Below, in pieces: positions 28,255 through 37,585 of a DNA stretch of 64,000 nucleotides (position 1 is its first letter; each line of letters begins with the position of its first letter). Source of the DNA: Nostoc sp. NMS9 (GTDB taxonomy: Bacteria > Cyanobacteriota > Cyanobacteriia > Cyanobacteriales > Nostocaceae). Below the pieces are notes generated by a model. The model had not been told where the DNA came from and searched no databases. It worked only from the letters and a program-made list of their open reading frames with translations. The DNA lies in assembly GCF_017114995.1 (NCBI RefSeq), contig NZ_JABXKL010000007.1, forward strand, positions 1 to 64,000, given 5' to 3'. The position numbers were made by a program, and so were the translations under genes.

Positions 28255-28467
28255 TTAGTGTGATTTTGACCAACTGCCAACAGTCATTGTTGAGTCTGCT
28301 GTTCCCATCTCAGAGTTTTCAGCATTGTCAACCTCAAGACTTCGGAGCAATTCTCGAATTACATCTGTTGCTGGTCTTCCTGTGAGAGTACAGTATTGTT
28401 CAAGTTTCTTCATTTCCTCGGTTGTGAGATTTACTGTCAGTCGTTTAACAGCCCATTTTTTCTTCAT
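28255..28467 (-). CDS. Small ribbon-helix-helix-like (CopG-type) DNA-binding protein
   Basis: A 70-residue protein. The N-terminal 50 residues fit a ribbon-helix-helix fold: a basic strand (KRLTVNLT), a helix beginning TEEMKKLEQYC, a turn (TGRPATD) and a second helix (VIRELLRSLE). The C-terminal 20 residues are Ser/Thr-rich and probably disordered. Such proteins act as dimeric repressors, often of toxin-antitoxin or plasmid genes. No toxin partner is adjacent; the response-regulator gene ends 56 bases upstream and a MITE lies just downstream. An orphan regulator is the simplest view. Confidence 0.7.
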   Translation of the reverse strand: MKKKWAVKRLTVNLTTEEMKKLEQYCTLTGRPATDVIRELLRSLEVDNAENSEMGTADSTMTVGSWSKSH

Positions 28468-28523
28468 AATTTTCTTGGATCTTCAATATGTTGCTTTTTC
28501 TCGAAATCACCACGTCATTACGA

Positions 28524-29198
28524 TTACTCCCGTAGTGCATAGCCTACACCACGGACTGTATGAATCAAACGTCTTTCATTATTTTCTTCTAACTTGAGTC
28601 GCAAATAACGAATATAAACCTCAATAATATTAGAATCACCCATGAAATCGTAACCCCAAACTTTCTCTAAAATTTGATCTCTAGTAAATACTTGACGGGG
28701 ATGTGAAAGGAGATATTCTAATAAGTCAAATTCTTTTGCTGTTAACTGAATGCTTCGTTTTTCCCGAAATACTTCACGAGTCCGTCTATTTAAGCTTAAA
28801 TCTTCAAATTGCAACAAATCCTCGTCTGTTTCTTGCGTGCGCCGGAGATGAGCGCGAATTCTAGCTAATAGTTCTTCAATGCTGAAGGGCTTAACTACAT
28901 AATCATCGGCTCCTGCATCTAATCCAGCGACGCGATCGCTCACTTCATCTTTTGCTGTCAACAAAATCACTGGTACTGTACTACCTGTTGTTCGCAAACG
29001 CCGACAAATTTCTAAACCCGTCAACCCTGGAAGCATCCAATCCAGAATCGCTAAATCTGGTGAGGAGTCTCGCGCCATAGTCAAGCCTGCGATGCCATCA
29101 TGGGCGACACTTACCCGGTATCCTTCGCTATTAAGTTCTAATTCGACAAATCGCGCCAGTTTGACTTCATCTTCCACTAAAAGGATATGTGCTGTCAT
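28524..29198 (-). CDS. OmpR-family response regulator
   Basis: A 224-residue regulator. The receiver domain (1-120) has EDE near residue 10, the phospho-acceptor in LAILDWMLPG and the conserved Lys in VVKPFSIEE. The winged-helix DNA-binding domain (about 128-224) ends with the typical IHTVRGVGYALRE. Its start codon overlaps the stop of a kinase remnant (ATGA at 29198-29195), the usual coupling of a kinase-regulator operon, but that kinase has been destroyed. The intact kinase at 29555-30988 lies further upstream in the same direction and is the likely present partner. Confidence 0.95.
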   Translation of the reverse strand: MTAHILLVEDEVKLARFVELELNSEGYRVSVAHDGIAGLTMARDSSPDLAILDWMLPGLTGLEICRRLRTTGSTVPVILLTAKDEVSDRVAGLDAGADDYVVKPFSIEELLARIRAHLRRTQETDEDLLQFEDLSLNRRTREVFREKRSIQLTAKEFDLLEYLLSHPRQVFTRDQILEKVWGYDFMGDSNIIEVYIRYLRLKLEENNERRLIHTVRGVGYALRE

Positions 29199-29392
29199 GT
29201 TTTTGCTCCTAAAGCAGGTAATGTGAGAATAAAAGTGCTACCATAACCTGGCTTTGAAAGGATGGCAATTTTGCCTTCCATACCTTCGGTTAGGTGTTTC
29301 ACAATCGATAAACCCAAACCTACTTTGCCAGTTAAACGAGGGCTGCTTTTATTCTCACAGGAAACGGGGGGACTTCCAAATAGATTACCCGA
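29195..29392 (-). pseudogene. Histidine-kinase C-terminal remnant
   Basis: Reading the minus strand, an open frame of about 65 codons contains GKVGLGLSIVKHLTEGMEGK, then SKPGYGSTFILTLPAL and a stop. This is the ATP-lid and C-terminus of a HATPase domain. The N-terminal kinase parts are missing; a stop lies just upstream and only unconvincing fragments follow. The TGA stop overlaps the ATG of the response regulator. It resembles but is not identical to the end of the intact kinase at 29555-30988 (GLGLSIVKTLVEGMGGS), so it may derive from a tandem kinase duplicate that was deleted. Confidence 0.8.
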
Positions 29393-29554
29393 TGCTTAAA
29401 TTTCTGGCATTGCTGATTAGATGTATGAATATTGGTGTAGAAATGTTGCATTGCAAAGTATCTACAAAGGTTTTTAAATCACGCAAAATCATTTTCATCC
29501 TGGAATTCAGCAACACCAAATTTCTCTGTTATCTTTACTATGTCTGCAATCAAA

Positions 29555-30988
29555 TCAGATAGAGCTACTATATGTAGGTAAACTGATTGTAAACATACTC
29601 CCTTCTCCTAACTTTGATTCCACACTGACACTACCCCCCATACCTTCTACAAGTGTCTTAACAATCGATAAACCCAAACCACAACCCCCAGTAGTATGAG
29701 AGCGAGATTCATCTACACGATAAAATCTCTCAAATATCCGCGCTTGCTGTTGCAAAGGAATGCCATAACCTTTGTCACAAACTTGAATACTAGCCCGATC
29801 TGGAAGCCGATATAACTTAAAAATTATGGGTGTGTCAGCATCAGAATATTTAATGGCATTATCAATTAAATTTAATAACACTTGTTTAAAGCGGCTATAA
29901 TCTGCTTTGATCTCAATTGGATAAATTTCTGACTCGATTGTAATTGGGCGATCGCTATATTTTTTTGCCATCATGACAACTTCTTCAACCAAGTCATTCA
30001 GCACATAAGATTTCATTTGAAAGTATAAATAACCGCTATCTGCACGTGCTAAATCAAGTAAATCTTGAAGCAGACGAATAGTGCGTTCAGCTTCTGATGC
30101 CGCAGTTTCTAAAGCTTCTTGTTGAGTTTGGGTTAAGTTATTCTGCCTTCGTAAGACGCTTTGCAAATAACCATGTACAATCGTTAAAGGTGTGCGTAAT
30201 TCGTGAGAAACATTGCTTACAAATTCTCGTTCTTGCTCCCATGATTGGGAAAGGCGCGATAACAGCATGGTTAAAGTTTGAGCTAATTCTTTAACTTCAC
30301 TGGGTGCATTATCAAGATATAGCTGCGCTTGTCCTAAATCTTCAGCAGAAATTACAGAAGCCATTTGATTTAGCTGGCGTAGAGGTTGCAGAGAACGCTT
30401 TATATAAAATGCGATCGCAGCAGTTAAAACAAGAATTGCTAAAACACTAGTAATACCTAAACTCTGCACCATTACTACAAACATTCTCTGTTCGCGGGTA
30501 ATATCCTTGACTACAAATAACTCACCCAGTAACTTACCCTGCACTTGCACAGTACTACCACATAGAACAAAGTAGCTTTGGTTCACTTTGTAAACTTGTG
30601 GTTTAATCGGCATCTTAGTCAAGGTCATTAATTCAGCTACCGTAGTATCAGATAATAAATCCAAAGTGGTAGATTTTGCTATAATTTTATTATCAGGACT
30701 TTTTAGCCATAATAATATGTTGGTATTTGCCAAATTATTAATAGCTTTTTGCAACCCAGTTTCAGGTTGCATCATTTCACTATAAATTTGCACATCTTGC
30801 GGCAAGCGCTTGGCAATTTGTTCTATATTATATTTATGACTATCAACTAAAATTTGCTGCATTTTCCAACTAGTCCATGTAGCGAAGCTACCTAATACTA
30901 AAGCTGAAAATGTTGCAATACCAACAGTGAGGCGTGACTGTAAGGAAAATGGATCTATATTTATCCTAACTTTTATGATTTGCTTCAC
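29555..30988 (-). CDS. Membrane sensor histidine kinase (HAMP-HisKA-HATPase)
   Basis: A 477-residue class I kinase. First membrane helix about 18-40, periplasmic sensor region about 41-165, second helix about 170-192, then HAMP (KRSLQPLRQLNQMASV), HisKA (NVSHELRTPLTIVHGY) and HATPase with NLIDNAIKYSD, DKGYGIP and GGCGLGLSIVKTLVEG. It should sense an envelope or external signal and phosphorylate the OmpR-type regulator at 28524-29198. The sensor region has no domain I can name. The gene order, kinase then regulator on the minus strand, is interrupted only by the kinase remnant. Confidence 0.93.
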   Translation of the reverse strand: MKQIIKVRINIDPFSLQSRLTVGIATFSALVLGSFATWTSWKMQQILVDSHKYNIEQIAKRLPQDVQIYSEMMQPETGLQKAINNLANTNILLWLKSPDNKIIAKSTTLDLLSDTTVAELMTLTKMPIKPQVYKVNQSYFVLCGSTVQVQGKLLGELFVVKDITREQRMFVVMVQSLGITSVLAILVLTAAIAFYIKRSLQPLRQLNQMASVISAEDLGQAQLYLDNAPSEVKELAQTLTMLLSRLSQSWEQEREFVSNVSHELRTPLTIVHGYLQSVLRRQNNLTQTQQEALETAASEAERTIRLLQDLLDLARADSGYLYFQMKSYVLNDLVEEVVMMAKKYSDRPITIESEIYPIEIKADYSRFKQVLLNLIDNAIKYSDADTPIIFKLYRLPDRASIQVCDKGYGIPLQQQARIFERFYRVDESRSHTTGGCGLGLSIVKTLVEGMGGSVSVESKLGEGSMFTISLPTYSSSI

Positions 30989-31345
30989 TGTTCCGGTTGC
31001 GTTTTAAGTGTTTAATAAAGCTTGAAAAATAAAATCAGATTGCTAAATGTAAAGTTACTGTTAACCGCTACATCTTTAGTTATAGCTGATTTGAACTTAC
31101 CTCTGTTGCATACCTACAGTAAAAAGTGCAGCCATTCCCAAAAGATTACTAAATATTTTTATTTCATCGCCCTCTCAAATCCGCGAATTATTGTCTAATA
31201 ATAATCTAAAGGCATTTACTAGTAATTAAATTAATTTCTGCTGAGAATTACCTTAAAATTTTTAATCCTCGAAATTGATTCCGAGGCGGGGTGGTAACAA
31301 CAAGCCTTTTCCATTATGGCGAGAGAGAATCAGATTTGGATGTTG
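30989..31345. other. Intergenic stretch without recognised features
   Basis: An AT-rich gap of 357 bases between the kinase start and the GH63 remnant. It presumably holds the promoter of the kinase-regulator operon. I see no repeat, RNA gene or clear operator. Confidence 0.5.
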
Positions 31346-31725
31346 TTATGTTAAAGCGATCGCGTTTTTATCCTTCTCTATTTCTGGTTCTTGATGCTGT
31401 GCTTCATATTCACAAAATTGCTGGATTAATTTGGCAACTAAACCTGTCCAGCCAGTTTGATAACTAGCGCCAATTCCGGCTCCGTTATCACCATGAAAAT
31501 ACTCATAGGATGAAATCAAATTTTGCCAGTATGGATCGTTTTGAAACTTTTGCATTCCACCATAAACAGAGCGTTTACCAGAATTATTTGTCAGAAAATG
31601 CACCAACTGTTAACAAATAATCAGCAGATGCTTTTGTGCCCACTTTATTTAGATTGACTGCCTCTTTTTTACCTTGAACGATATAGTCATTAATACCATC
31701 TTTGACATAGACATTCGATTTCAGT
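31346..31725 (-). pseudogene. Remnant of an MGH1-like/GH63 glucosidase
   Basis: Two minus-strand fragments in different frames look like pieces of one glucosidase. The upstream piece (about 31600-31725) encodes YVKDGINDYIVQGKKEAVN and [15 protein letters not shown], then a stop; this resembles the beta-sandwich region. The downstream 86-codon piece (31346-31606) encodes [32 protein letters not shown] and [15 protein letters not shown], the typical C-terminal end of the catalytic (alpha/alpha) domain. Most of the several-hundred-residue enzyme between them is gone and the join is out of frame. The family assignment is from memory of the C-terminal motif. Confidence 0.65.
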
Positions 31726-31887
31726 CATAGGGACACTCTTTATATTGGGCAAAACAATTGGCTGCGATCAAAATATGATAAATCATGATTATTTTCTCTG
31801 AATGCGATCGCAAGTTGAAAATAAGCAGACGAGAGCGACACTATTAATTAACCACAAAAAGCGAAGGGGGCTAACGGTAACTTCAAC

Positions 31888-32343
31888 CTATTGGTTGATA
31901 GTCTCTAGATATGGTCGCGGTTGGTGAAAACCCTGAAGTGAAGCATCGACGATGAGGCAAACTTCGATATGCATACCATCAGGATCGGAAAATGACAAGT
32001 TAAGTACTGGGCCAAGGTCGGCAATCGCGCCATCACTCACACCTCGATCTATGAGTTTGCGGCGGATAATCTGAAATGCTGATTCTGTTGGGGTATTCAA
32101 AGCTAAGTGGTCGATGTGTCCTCGTCTAAACATATCCGGCAATCCAGAACTATGGACATTATTAGGCATCTCTGCTGCGTGAAGCACGCTCTGCGATCCA
32201 GCCAGCAGAAGTGCGTGACGAAAAGCTGGGGTCGTCTCTTGAAAGATTACTGGCATCTCGAATACATCAGTATAGAAGTCGATAAAGCGGTCGATATCTG
32301 CTGTCACCACTGCAACATGGTGGATACCTGATACAAGGCTCAT
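31888..32343 (-). CDS. VOC-family (glyoxalase/dioxygenase-like) protein
   Basis: A 151-residue vicinal-oxygen-chelate fold protein beginning MSLVSGIHHVAVVTADIDR. The expected metal ligands are in place: His in GIHHVAV, His in HIDHLALN and Glu in MHIEVCL near the C-terminus. The frame extends upstream into the neighbouring gene, but homology begins at ATG 32343, so I chose that start. The substrate is unknown; members include glyoxalases, dioxygenases and resistance proteins. It is 34 bases downstream of the glutathionyl-hydroquinone reductase gene, which suggests a shared detoxification transcript. Gap 31726-31887 shows nothing. Confidence 0.85.
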   Translation of the reverse strand: MSLVSGIHHVAVVTADIDRFIDFYTDVFEMPVIFQETTPAFRHALLLAGSQSVLHAAEMPNNVHSSGLPDMFRRGHIDHLALNTPTESAFQIIRRKLIDRGVSDGAIADLGPVLNLSFSDPDGMHIEVCLIVDASLQGFHQPRPYLETINQ

Positions 32344-32377
32344 GGTGTTACTCCAGTTAGATTGTGCAATTTCCTTT

Positions 32378-33379
32378 CTATGAATAGGGGGCGATAACTT
32401 CTCTACGAGACGCCTTAGTGAAGCGCTGGCGATCGTGCTGTTGGTCAAAATCAATAATCGGCCCCTTCGCCACAATTCGATTTGGATTAATATCAGTCAT
32501 ACTCATGTAATAGCCGCGCTTGGTATAGTCTAGATTACAACTCGCTTTGAACTCAGGACGCTGATATAGGTCTAGTAGATAATTCCAGAGATTTGGATAG
32601 TCGATAATTCGCCGTAAATTGCACTTAAAGTGACCGTAATACACTGAGTCGAAGCGATACAGAGTTGTAAACATACAAATATCGGCTTCGGTGAGTTGAT
32701 TGCCACATAAATATCGCTGCTCGTTCAGAATGGTTTCCCATCGATCTAAACTCTCGAAAAGTTCTGTTACCGCATCTTCATAAGCTGCTTGCGAAGTAGC
32801 AAAACCAGCGCGATATACACCAGCATTGATTGGCAGATAGATTGCATCGATCGTTTTATCAATCTTATGCTGTAGATCGCGTGGGCATAAGTCTATTTTT
32901 TGTGTTGCCAATTCCCCAAACTCTACATCAAACATCCGCATGATTTCGCGAGATTCGTTATTGATGATTGTTTGAGTTTGCTTATCCCACAACACCGGAA
33001 CAGTAACTCGTCCTGTGTATTTGGGATCGGCTTTCAGATAAATCTCTTGCAAATATTCAGTATGATTCACCCAGTCAGGAATAGCTCCCGGTGCTTCAGT
33101 AAACATCCATCCCTTGTCGCTCATAATCGGATCGACGATAGAGACTGAGATTACATCATTCAAACCTTTGATTTCTCGGATAATTAAGGTGCGATGCGCC
33201 CACGGACACGCCAAGGAAACATAGAGGTGATAGCGTCCTGCTTCTGCCTTAAACCCACTAGAACCATCGGCAGTTATGCGATCGCGAAACGTTGTTGGCG
33301 TCTCATTGAACTTACCACTGGGATCTGATTTATTCCCATCGGTTGTCCACTTGCCTTCGATCATCATTCCTGACGGCAT
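32378..33379 (-). CDS. Glutathionyl-hydroquinone reductase (Xi-class GST, YqjG/PcpF type)
   Basis: A 333-residue enzyme that reduces glutathionyl-hydroquinones. The thioredoxin-fold N-terminal half holds the catalytic Cys in SLACPWAHRTLI. The C-terminal helical domain includes LTEADICMFTTLYRFD and VYYGHFKCNLRRI, typical of the Xi class. The final residues (ASRREVIAPYS) are encoded by a copy of the palindromic repeat CTTCTCTACGAGACGC (32398-32413), so the natural C-terminus has been replaced or extended by repeat DNA. The active site is unaffected. The VOC gene follows on the same strand. Confidence 0.92.
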   Translation of the reverse strand: MPSGMMIEGKWTTDGNKSDPSGKFNETPTTFRDRITADGSSGFKAEAGRYHLYVSLACPWAHRTLIIREIKGLNDVISVSIVDPIMSDKGWMFTEAPGAIPDWVNHTEYLQEIYLKADPKYTGRVTVPVLWDKQTQTIINNESREIMRMFDVEFGELATQKIDLCPRDLQHKIDKTIDAIYLPINAGVYRAGFATSQAAYEDAVTELFESLDRWETILNEQRYLCGNQLTEADICMFTTLYRFDSVYYGHFKCNLRRIIDYPNLWNYLLDLYQRPEFKASCNLDYTKRGYYMSMTDINPNRIVAKGPIIDFDQQHDRQRFTKASRREVIAPYS

Positions 33380-33535
33380 AATTTTCTCCTAACACTAGGG
33401 CGTGTCTATCAACTTTTGAGGATTACTTCAGCATTACGTCTTTCCTTTTCTGAAGGATGTTAATTTCTTAAAAATTCTTGACAAAATCGACTTTGCAGAC
33501 AGACCACAGGTCGGATAAGCAGGAAATTCTCCATA

Positions 33536-35542
33536 TCAACTCGTTGTCGCTAACCAAGCACGCAAAACCTCGGCCACTGTCCACGCTTGGGCAATACATC
33601 CCCGTGGAGTCATCGGGGCATCACCATCAAAAATTTCGCTGAGACTACCAACACCGTGCGCGTTGAGGTGATTAGCCATTGGTTCCAAAAATTGACGAGC
33701 CTGCTCAGGATTTTTGTAGACGCGCAGGTGTGCTAAGACAAACGGCCCCAACAACCAACCCCAAACTGTCCCCTGGTGGTAAGCCCCATCACGTTGATAC
33801 TGATTGCCACCGTATTTACCCTGGTATTGGGAATGATCGGGGGCTAGCGATCGCAACCCATGAGAAGTCAGCAGCATTCGCCCACAAGCTTCCACCACAC
33901 CCCTTTGCTGGGTAGATGTGAGCGGACTTTCTGGTAATGACACAGTAAATATTTGGTTAGGACGCAATAACGCATCATCACCATCAGGACTGTCTAAAAC
34001 GTCATAGCAATAACCTGTCTCGTTATTCCAGAAGCGAGAAAATCTATACTTTGCCCGGTCTGCCATTGCTTCATACTCTTGGTGTGGTTTACCAAGCTGA
34101 CGGGCAAACTTTGCCATTGTCCGTAAAGCATTATACCAGAGGGCGTTAACTTCAATCGGTTTGCCAATTCGGGGCGTAACTACCCAATCGTCAACTTTGG
34201 CATCCATCCAGGTCAGTTGTACACCAGCAACGCCTGCATAAAGTAAGCCATCGGCGGCATCGAGATGGATGTTGTAGCGTGTACCGCGACAATGCCAATT
34301 AATGATGTCTGCAAGTATGGGAAAGAGTTCACCAAGCAAAGTATCATCGTCTGTAGCGCTGTAGTAGGCGCGGACTGCTTCAAAGTACCAGAGAGTGGCA
34401 TCGACTGTATTATATTCTGGTTGCTCACCCGCATCGGGAAAGCGATTAGGTAACATTCCCTGGTCTACATATCTGGCAAAGGTGCGAAGAATCGAGCGTG
34501 CTAGCTCTGGGCGACCAGTGGAAATTGTCAAACCAGGTAGACTAATCATGGTGTCGCGTCCCCAGTCGCTAAACCAGTGATAACCAGCGATGATGGTTTT
34601 GCCGTGGGGGTCTTCTGGCAATGAGCGATCAACAATAAACTGGTCAGCAGCTAGTACTAGATGGTTGATCCAGCTAGGTGATTCTTTAGTCTTGAGGGGT
34701 CGATTAGTTTTCCAAAATCCAGTTAACTTCTGCTCTTGAGCGCGACGTAACTTTAGTGCAGCTTCACCGTTGAGATTTGGTTGTTTTTCCGTGCTAGCTA
34801 CAAAGGCGATCGCTTCGCCAAGATTCAGTGTAACTTCAAAAGTGGCGGCGTGGAGGTGGTCTTCTTTATCTTTCAATCCCCGATAGCGTTCAACTGCCAA
34901 GTCAAAGCCATGATACCAATTGTGGACAACAAATGTACTACCCCTATCGCTCAGTACATATAGTGGTACAGCACCCGGATAAGCAGTTACACAAATCCCC
35001 TGTTCCACCTCCTCAACAGACATCTGCCAACCATTGTTTTGAGTGTCGCTGTGATAATCGCGGTAGTTGACTATTGCTTTGAGCGTCAACTTTAGCGGTT
35101 GAGTGGCACGACGCAAAGTATATTGGACATAAGTTGTGTTCGCGCCTTGTTGCATCCACACCCGTTTTTCTAATAAGGCATCGGCAACAGCAAAACGCCA
35201 TAGAGGAATTGTACCTTCCAGAGAAAAACGTTCAATATGCTGATAACCGTCGGGACTGACAATCCCATCTGCCCAACGATTGGTGTCTAGAGAAAAAGAG
35301 CGAGCCTCCTGCAAAGGAACTGCGCGATCGCCATACAATACAGTTTCATCTAGTTTTGTCAGCATTAAAGTACGACCCAAAGGTGGTTTCAATGCTGCTA
35401 CCAATAGTCCGTGATAGCGCCGGGTCAATAAACCAGCCACAGTCCCAGAGGCGTAACCACCAATACCGTTAGTCACTAACCACTCCCGCGATTCTGCAAT
35501 GTCAAGATTGCCGCAGATTTCCCGCCCAAATTCTATACACAT
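33536..35542 (-). CDS. Amylo-alpha-1,6-glucosidase (glycogen debranching enzyme)
   Basis: A 668-residue cytoplasmic enzyme that hydrolyses alpha-1,6 branch residues of glycogen. The N-terminal beta-rich domain begins with EWLVTNGIGGYASGTVAGL and TRRYHGLLVAAL, hallmarks of the archaeal/bacterial debranching enzyme N-terminal domain. The C-terminal (alpha/alpha)6 domain contains GYHWFSDWGRDTMISLPGL, EYNTVDATLWYFEA and YQRDGAYHQGTVWGWLLGPF. Length is normal and both domains are intact. It stands alone, with flanking genes of other pathways, although a GH63 glucosidase remnant lies 4 kb downstream. Confidence 0.95.
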   Translation of the reverse strand: MCIEFGREICGNLDIAESREWLVTNGIGGYASGTVAGLLTRRYHGLLVAALKPPLGRTLMLTKLDETVLYGDRAVPLQEARSFSLDTNRWADGIVSPDGYQHIERFSLEGTIPLWRFAVADALLEKRVWMQQGANTTYVQYTLRRATQPLKLTLKAIVNYRDYHSDTQNNGWQMSVEEVEQGICVTAYPGAVPLYVLSDRGSTFVVHNWYHGFDLAVERYRGLKDKEDHLHAATFEVTLNLGEAIAFVASTEKQPNLNGEAALKLRRAQEQKLTGFWKTNRPLKTKESPSWINHLVLAADQFIVDRSLPEDPHGKTIIAGYHWFSDWGRDTMISLPGLTISTGRPELARSILRTFARYVDQGMLPNRFPDAGEQPEYNTVDATLWYFEAVRAYYSATDDDTLLGELFPILADIINWHCRGTRYNIHLDAADGLLYAGVAGVQLTWMDAKVDDWVVTPRIGKPIEVNALWYNALRTMAKFARQLGKPHQEYEAMADRAKYRFSRFWNNETGYCYDVLDSPDGDDALLRPNQIFTVSLPESPLTSTQQRGVVEACGRMLLTSHGLRSLAPDHSQYQGKYGGNQYQRDGAYHQGTVWGWLLGPFVLAHLRVYKNPEQARQFLEPMANHLNAHGVGSLSEIFDGDAPMTPRGCIAQAWTVAEVLRAWLATTS

Positions 35543-35726
35543 AAGTCACGTTGCTTTGCTCTAAATTCAAATTAACAATCGTTATCATGCTTTTTTCTCT
35601 ACGTTTTCTATGCGTCTACGGTTTAAAATTAATTTATTGAACCACAGAAGCCCGGAGAACACGGAAAAAAGAAGAATTATTGTCCAAAAATTTTACCCAC
35701 CTTGAAAGGGCTACTCCTAACTTTTG

Positions 35727-36368
35727 TTAGATTGGAGATTGATCCTCAGTTATTTGAGATTCATTCACTAGAGGATTGAGGACGACTTCATTAGCTACAC
35801 TATCAGGTTTACGAGCACGAATTGCTGGACGCGATCGCCTATAACCTGCTCTTTCAGCTTTTTGGTGTTCGTAATCAATCAATCTGCCATAATATTCATG
35901 CTTGCTTAAATTCATCGACAAAAAAATATGCTGGCGGATATTACCAAAACCTTTGCGGTTAAAAAACTTTAATGCTGAAGTATTGGTGGGGTCAGTATCT
36001 ACCAGCATAAACCGCGCCCCATCTTCAATCATCCGAGCGACGACTTTATCAACCAACTTGTCTGCAACTCCCCGACGCTGATATTTCGGACTAACTCCCA
36101 GCCATAAAATATATCCATAAGTCCAGGATGCTTTGGTGATGATGGTTCCCAAAATGAATCCTGCTAATTCCCCATCTGTTTCAGCCACAAGACAGTATTC
36201 TGGATCGGTGTTGTAAAGTCCAATTACCTCCCATTCATCCCAGGTACGGTATAAATAAGGATATAAATCGCTGGTAAATAACCCTTCTCCCAAGTGGTAA
36301 ACGGGAGCAATGTCATCAATTCCTAATTCGCGTACATAAATTGCTTCTGTTTCATCAAAAGTTGACAT
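35727..36368 (-). CDS. GNAT-family N-acetyltransferase
   Basis: A 213-residue protein with a GNAT fold over residues about 10-155. The acetyl-CoA-binding motif A is LGVSPKYQRRGVADKLVDK (Q-R-R-G-V-A), followed by FMLVDTDPTNTSALKFFNRKGF, the usual motif B. The C-terminal 50 residues are basic, Pro-poor and probably disordered. The acceptor could be a protein N-terminus, an amine or an antibiotic; the sequence does not tell. It lies between the debranching enzyme and a RecB-like nuclease, all on the minus strand with separate spacing. Confidence 0.88.
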   Translation of the reverse strand: MSTFDETEAIYVRELGIDDIAPVYHLGEGLFTSDLYPYLYRTWDEWEVIGLYNTDPEYCLVAETDGELAGFILGTIITKASWTYGYILWLGVSPKYQRRGVADKLVDKVVARMIEDGARFMLVDTDPTNTSALKFFNRKGFGNIRQHIFLSMNLSKHEYYGRLIDYEHQKAERAGYRRSRPAIRARKPDSVANEVVLNPLVNESQITEDQSPI

Positions 36369-36431
36369 AATTTTACATAAATTTAAAAGTTATAACTTCT
36401 TTATACCTCGATTGGATTTGACAGACATCCT

Positions 36432-37244
36432 CTAATGTATAGGGTTGAGTGAGACTTCTTGAATGCTGTCAAAATTTGGCAATGAGTCTTTCACTGCTTC
36501 TTCAGTAGATTGGATGCGATCGCACCGTTTGGCAAACTGACAATAATCACAGGTTTTGCTACCCTCCACCACTTGGGGAAACTGCTGGTTATTTTGGTAA
36601 TTTTCCAGCCAATTAGTTAACTGACTTAACAGTTGATTAAGTTTCTTTGCTGTTTGTGTATGTTGAACAGTACTGTAATTAAATTTAATATTTTGCGGTT
36701 TGCCTTCAGATTGAACAAACCAATAAGTCATGGAAATCTTTTCTGGCAAATAGTCGCTAGTTTCTGCCAATACATATAGATAAAGCCGTGTTTGCCAGTT
36801 GGATTCTAACTTGCGTTTATTGGGTGGTTTAGGATAAGTTTTCCAGTCGAGAATTTGCGCTTGTTGGTTATCTGCAATCAATAAATCATAGACAACTGTC
36901 AGCAAATAGTTTTGAACTTGCAAAGTGCGGTAGTGTTCGCTTTCACGGAAAGTTTGATTATCAGATGCAGTCATTAAGATTTCTGGCGCTGCATCAGCAA
37001 AACCCAGCATCCAGCTTTGCAGTTGAGCATCTGCTTCCAGGAAACTATCAATTGGCAAACCCATTTCTCGCTGTTGCATTAGCAAGTGAAAACGACTACC
37101 CAAAGTTAGCCGTTCTTCTTGTTCTGGATTTGAGGGGGAATTGAGTTTTTCGAGATAGGTATGTTGAAATTTACGCGGACAAGCTTCTAGTAAGTTAAGT
37201 TGTCCTTGAGACAGTCGCAATAGTTGAGTGGGAGTTGACAGCAT
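36432..37244 (-). CDS. RecB/Cas4-like PD-(D/E)XK nuclease
   Basis: A 270-residue nuclease-fold protein. The first Cys lies in LLEACPRKFQHTYLEK, and three more are in TCDYCQFAKRC near residue 240; this spacing matches the four-Cys iron-sulfur cluster of RecB/AddB/Cas4-type enzymes. The catalytic motif is QILDWKTY (D-x-K), preceded by a His-containing helix (RFHLLMQQRE). There is no cas gene nearby, so it is better called a stand-alone exonuclease of the PDDEXK_1 type common in cyanobacteria. A role in DNA repair or processing is the likely one. Confidence 0.85.
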   Translation of the reverse strand: MLSTPTQLLRLSQGQLNLLEACPRKFQHTYLEKLNSPSNPEQEERLTLGSRFHLLMQQREMGLPIDSFLEADAQLQSWMLGFADAAPEILMTASDNQTFRESEHYRTLQVQNYLLTVVYDLLIADNQQAQILDWKTYPKPPNKRKLESNWQTRLYLYVLAETSDYLPEKISMTYWFVQSEGKPQNIKFNYSTVQHTQTAKKLNQLLSQLTNWLENYQNNQQFPQVVEGSKTCDYCQFAKRCDRIQSTEEAVKDSLPNFDSIQEVSLNPIH

Positions 37245-37334
37245 TCTTCTATTTTAGAAGTAAATTATAATCTGCAACTCACCTTTGGCAGACTATCTGT
37301 AAAAAACAGGTATTTTTTACTGCCTTTACATCTG

Positions 37335-37556
37335 CTATTTCAACTCGTCTCGATCTACCTCATCCTGGCGATCGGAATGTTTACTTTTTCCTTGGAACTT
37401 GATTGAGCCAAAGCTGTAGGCTATAGCTATTTTAACTATGTCAAAATATGCTGGGTGATTAGCTTTGTTAACGATCGCCAAAGAAATTGACCCTGCCACT
37501 AAGATGATTAAAAGTGGCGAAAGTGTTTCTACCCCAGAGCCGTTGTTGTTAGGCAT
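37335..37556 (-). CDS. Small membrane protein of unknown function
   Basis: A 73-residue protein with a hydrophobic helix at about 13-30 (SPLLIILVAGSISLAIV), a possible second weaker one (about 40-52), and a basic/acidic C-terminal tail (KHSDRQDEVDRDELK). I do not recognise a family. It lies 82 bases downstream of another small membrane protein on the same strand, with a strong hairpin between them. The two may be a co-expressed pair. Confidence 0.6.
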   Translation of the reverse strand: MPNNNGSGVETLSPLLIILVAGSISLAIVNKANHPAYFDIVKIAIAYSFGSIKFQGKSKHSDRQDEVDRDELK

Positions 37557-37585
37557 GATATGATCTCCAAGTGAAAAGATTACGA

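Noticed and set aside
28052..28273. A 73-codon minus-strand gene
   Set aside because: It lies across a MITE-like inverted repeat and has no recognisable features.
36432..37244. Cas4
   Set aside because: The fold and Cys pattern fit, but no CRISPR or other cas gene is present; a RecB-like nuclease is the safer call.
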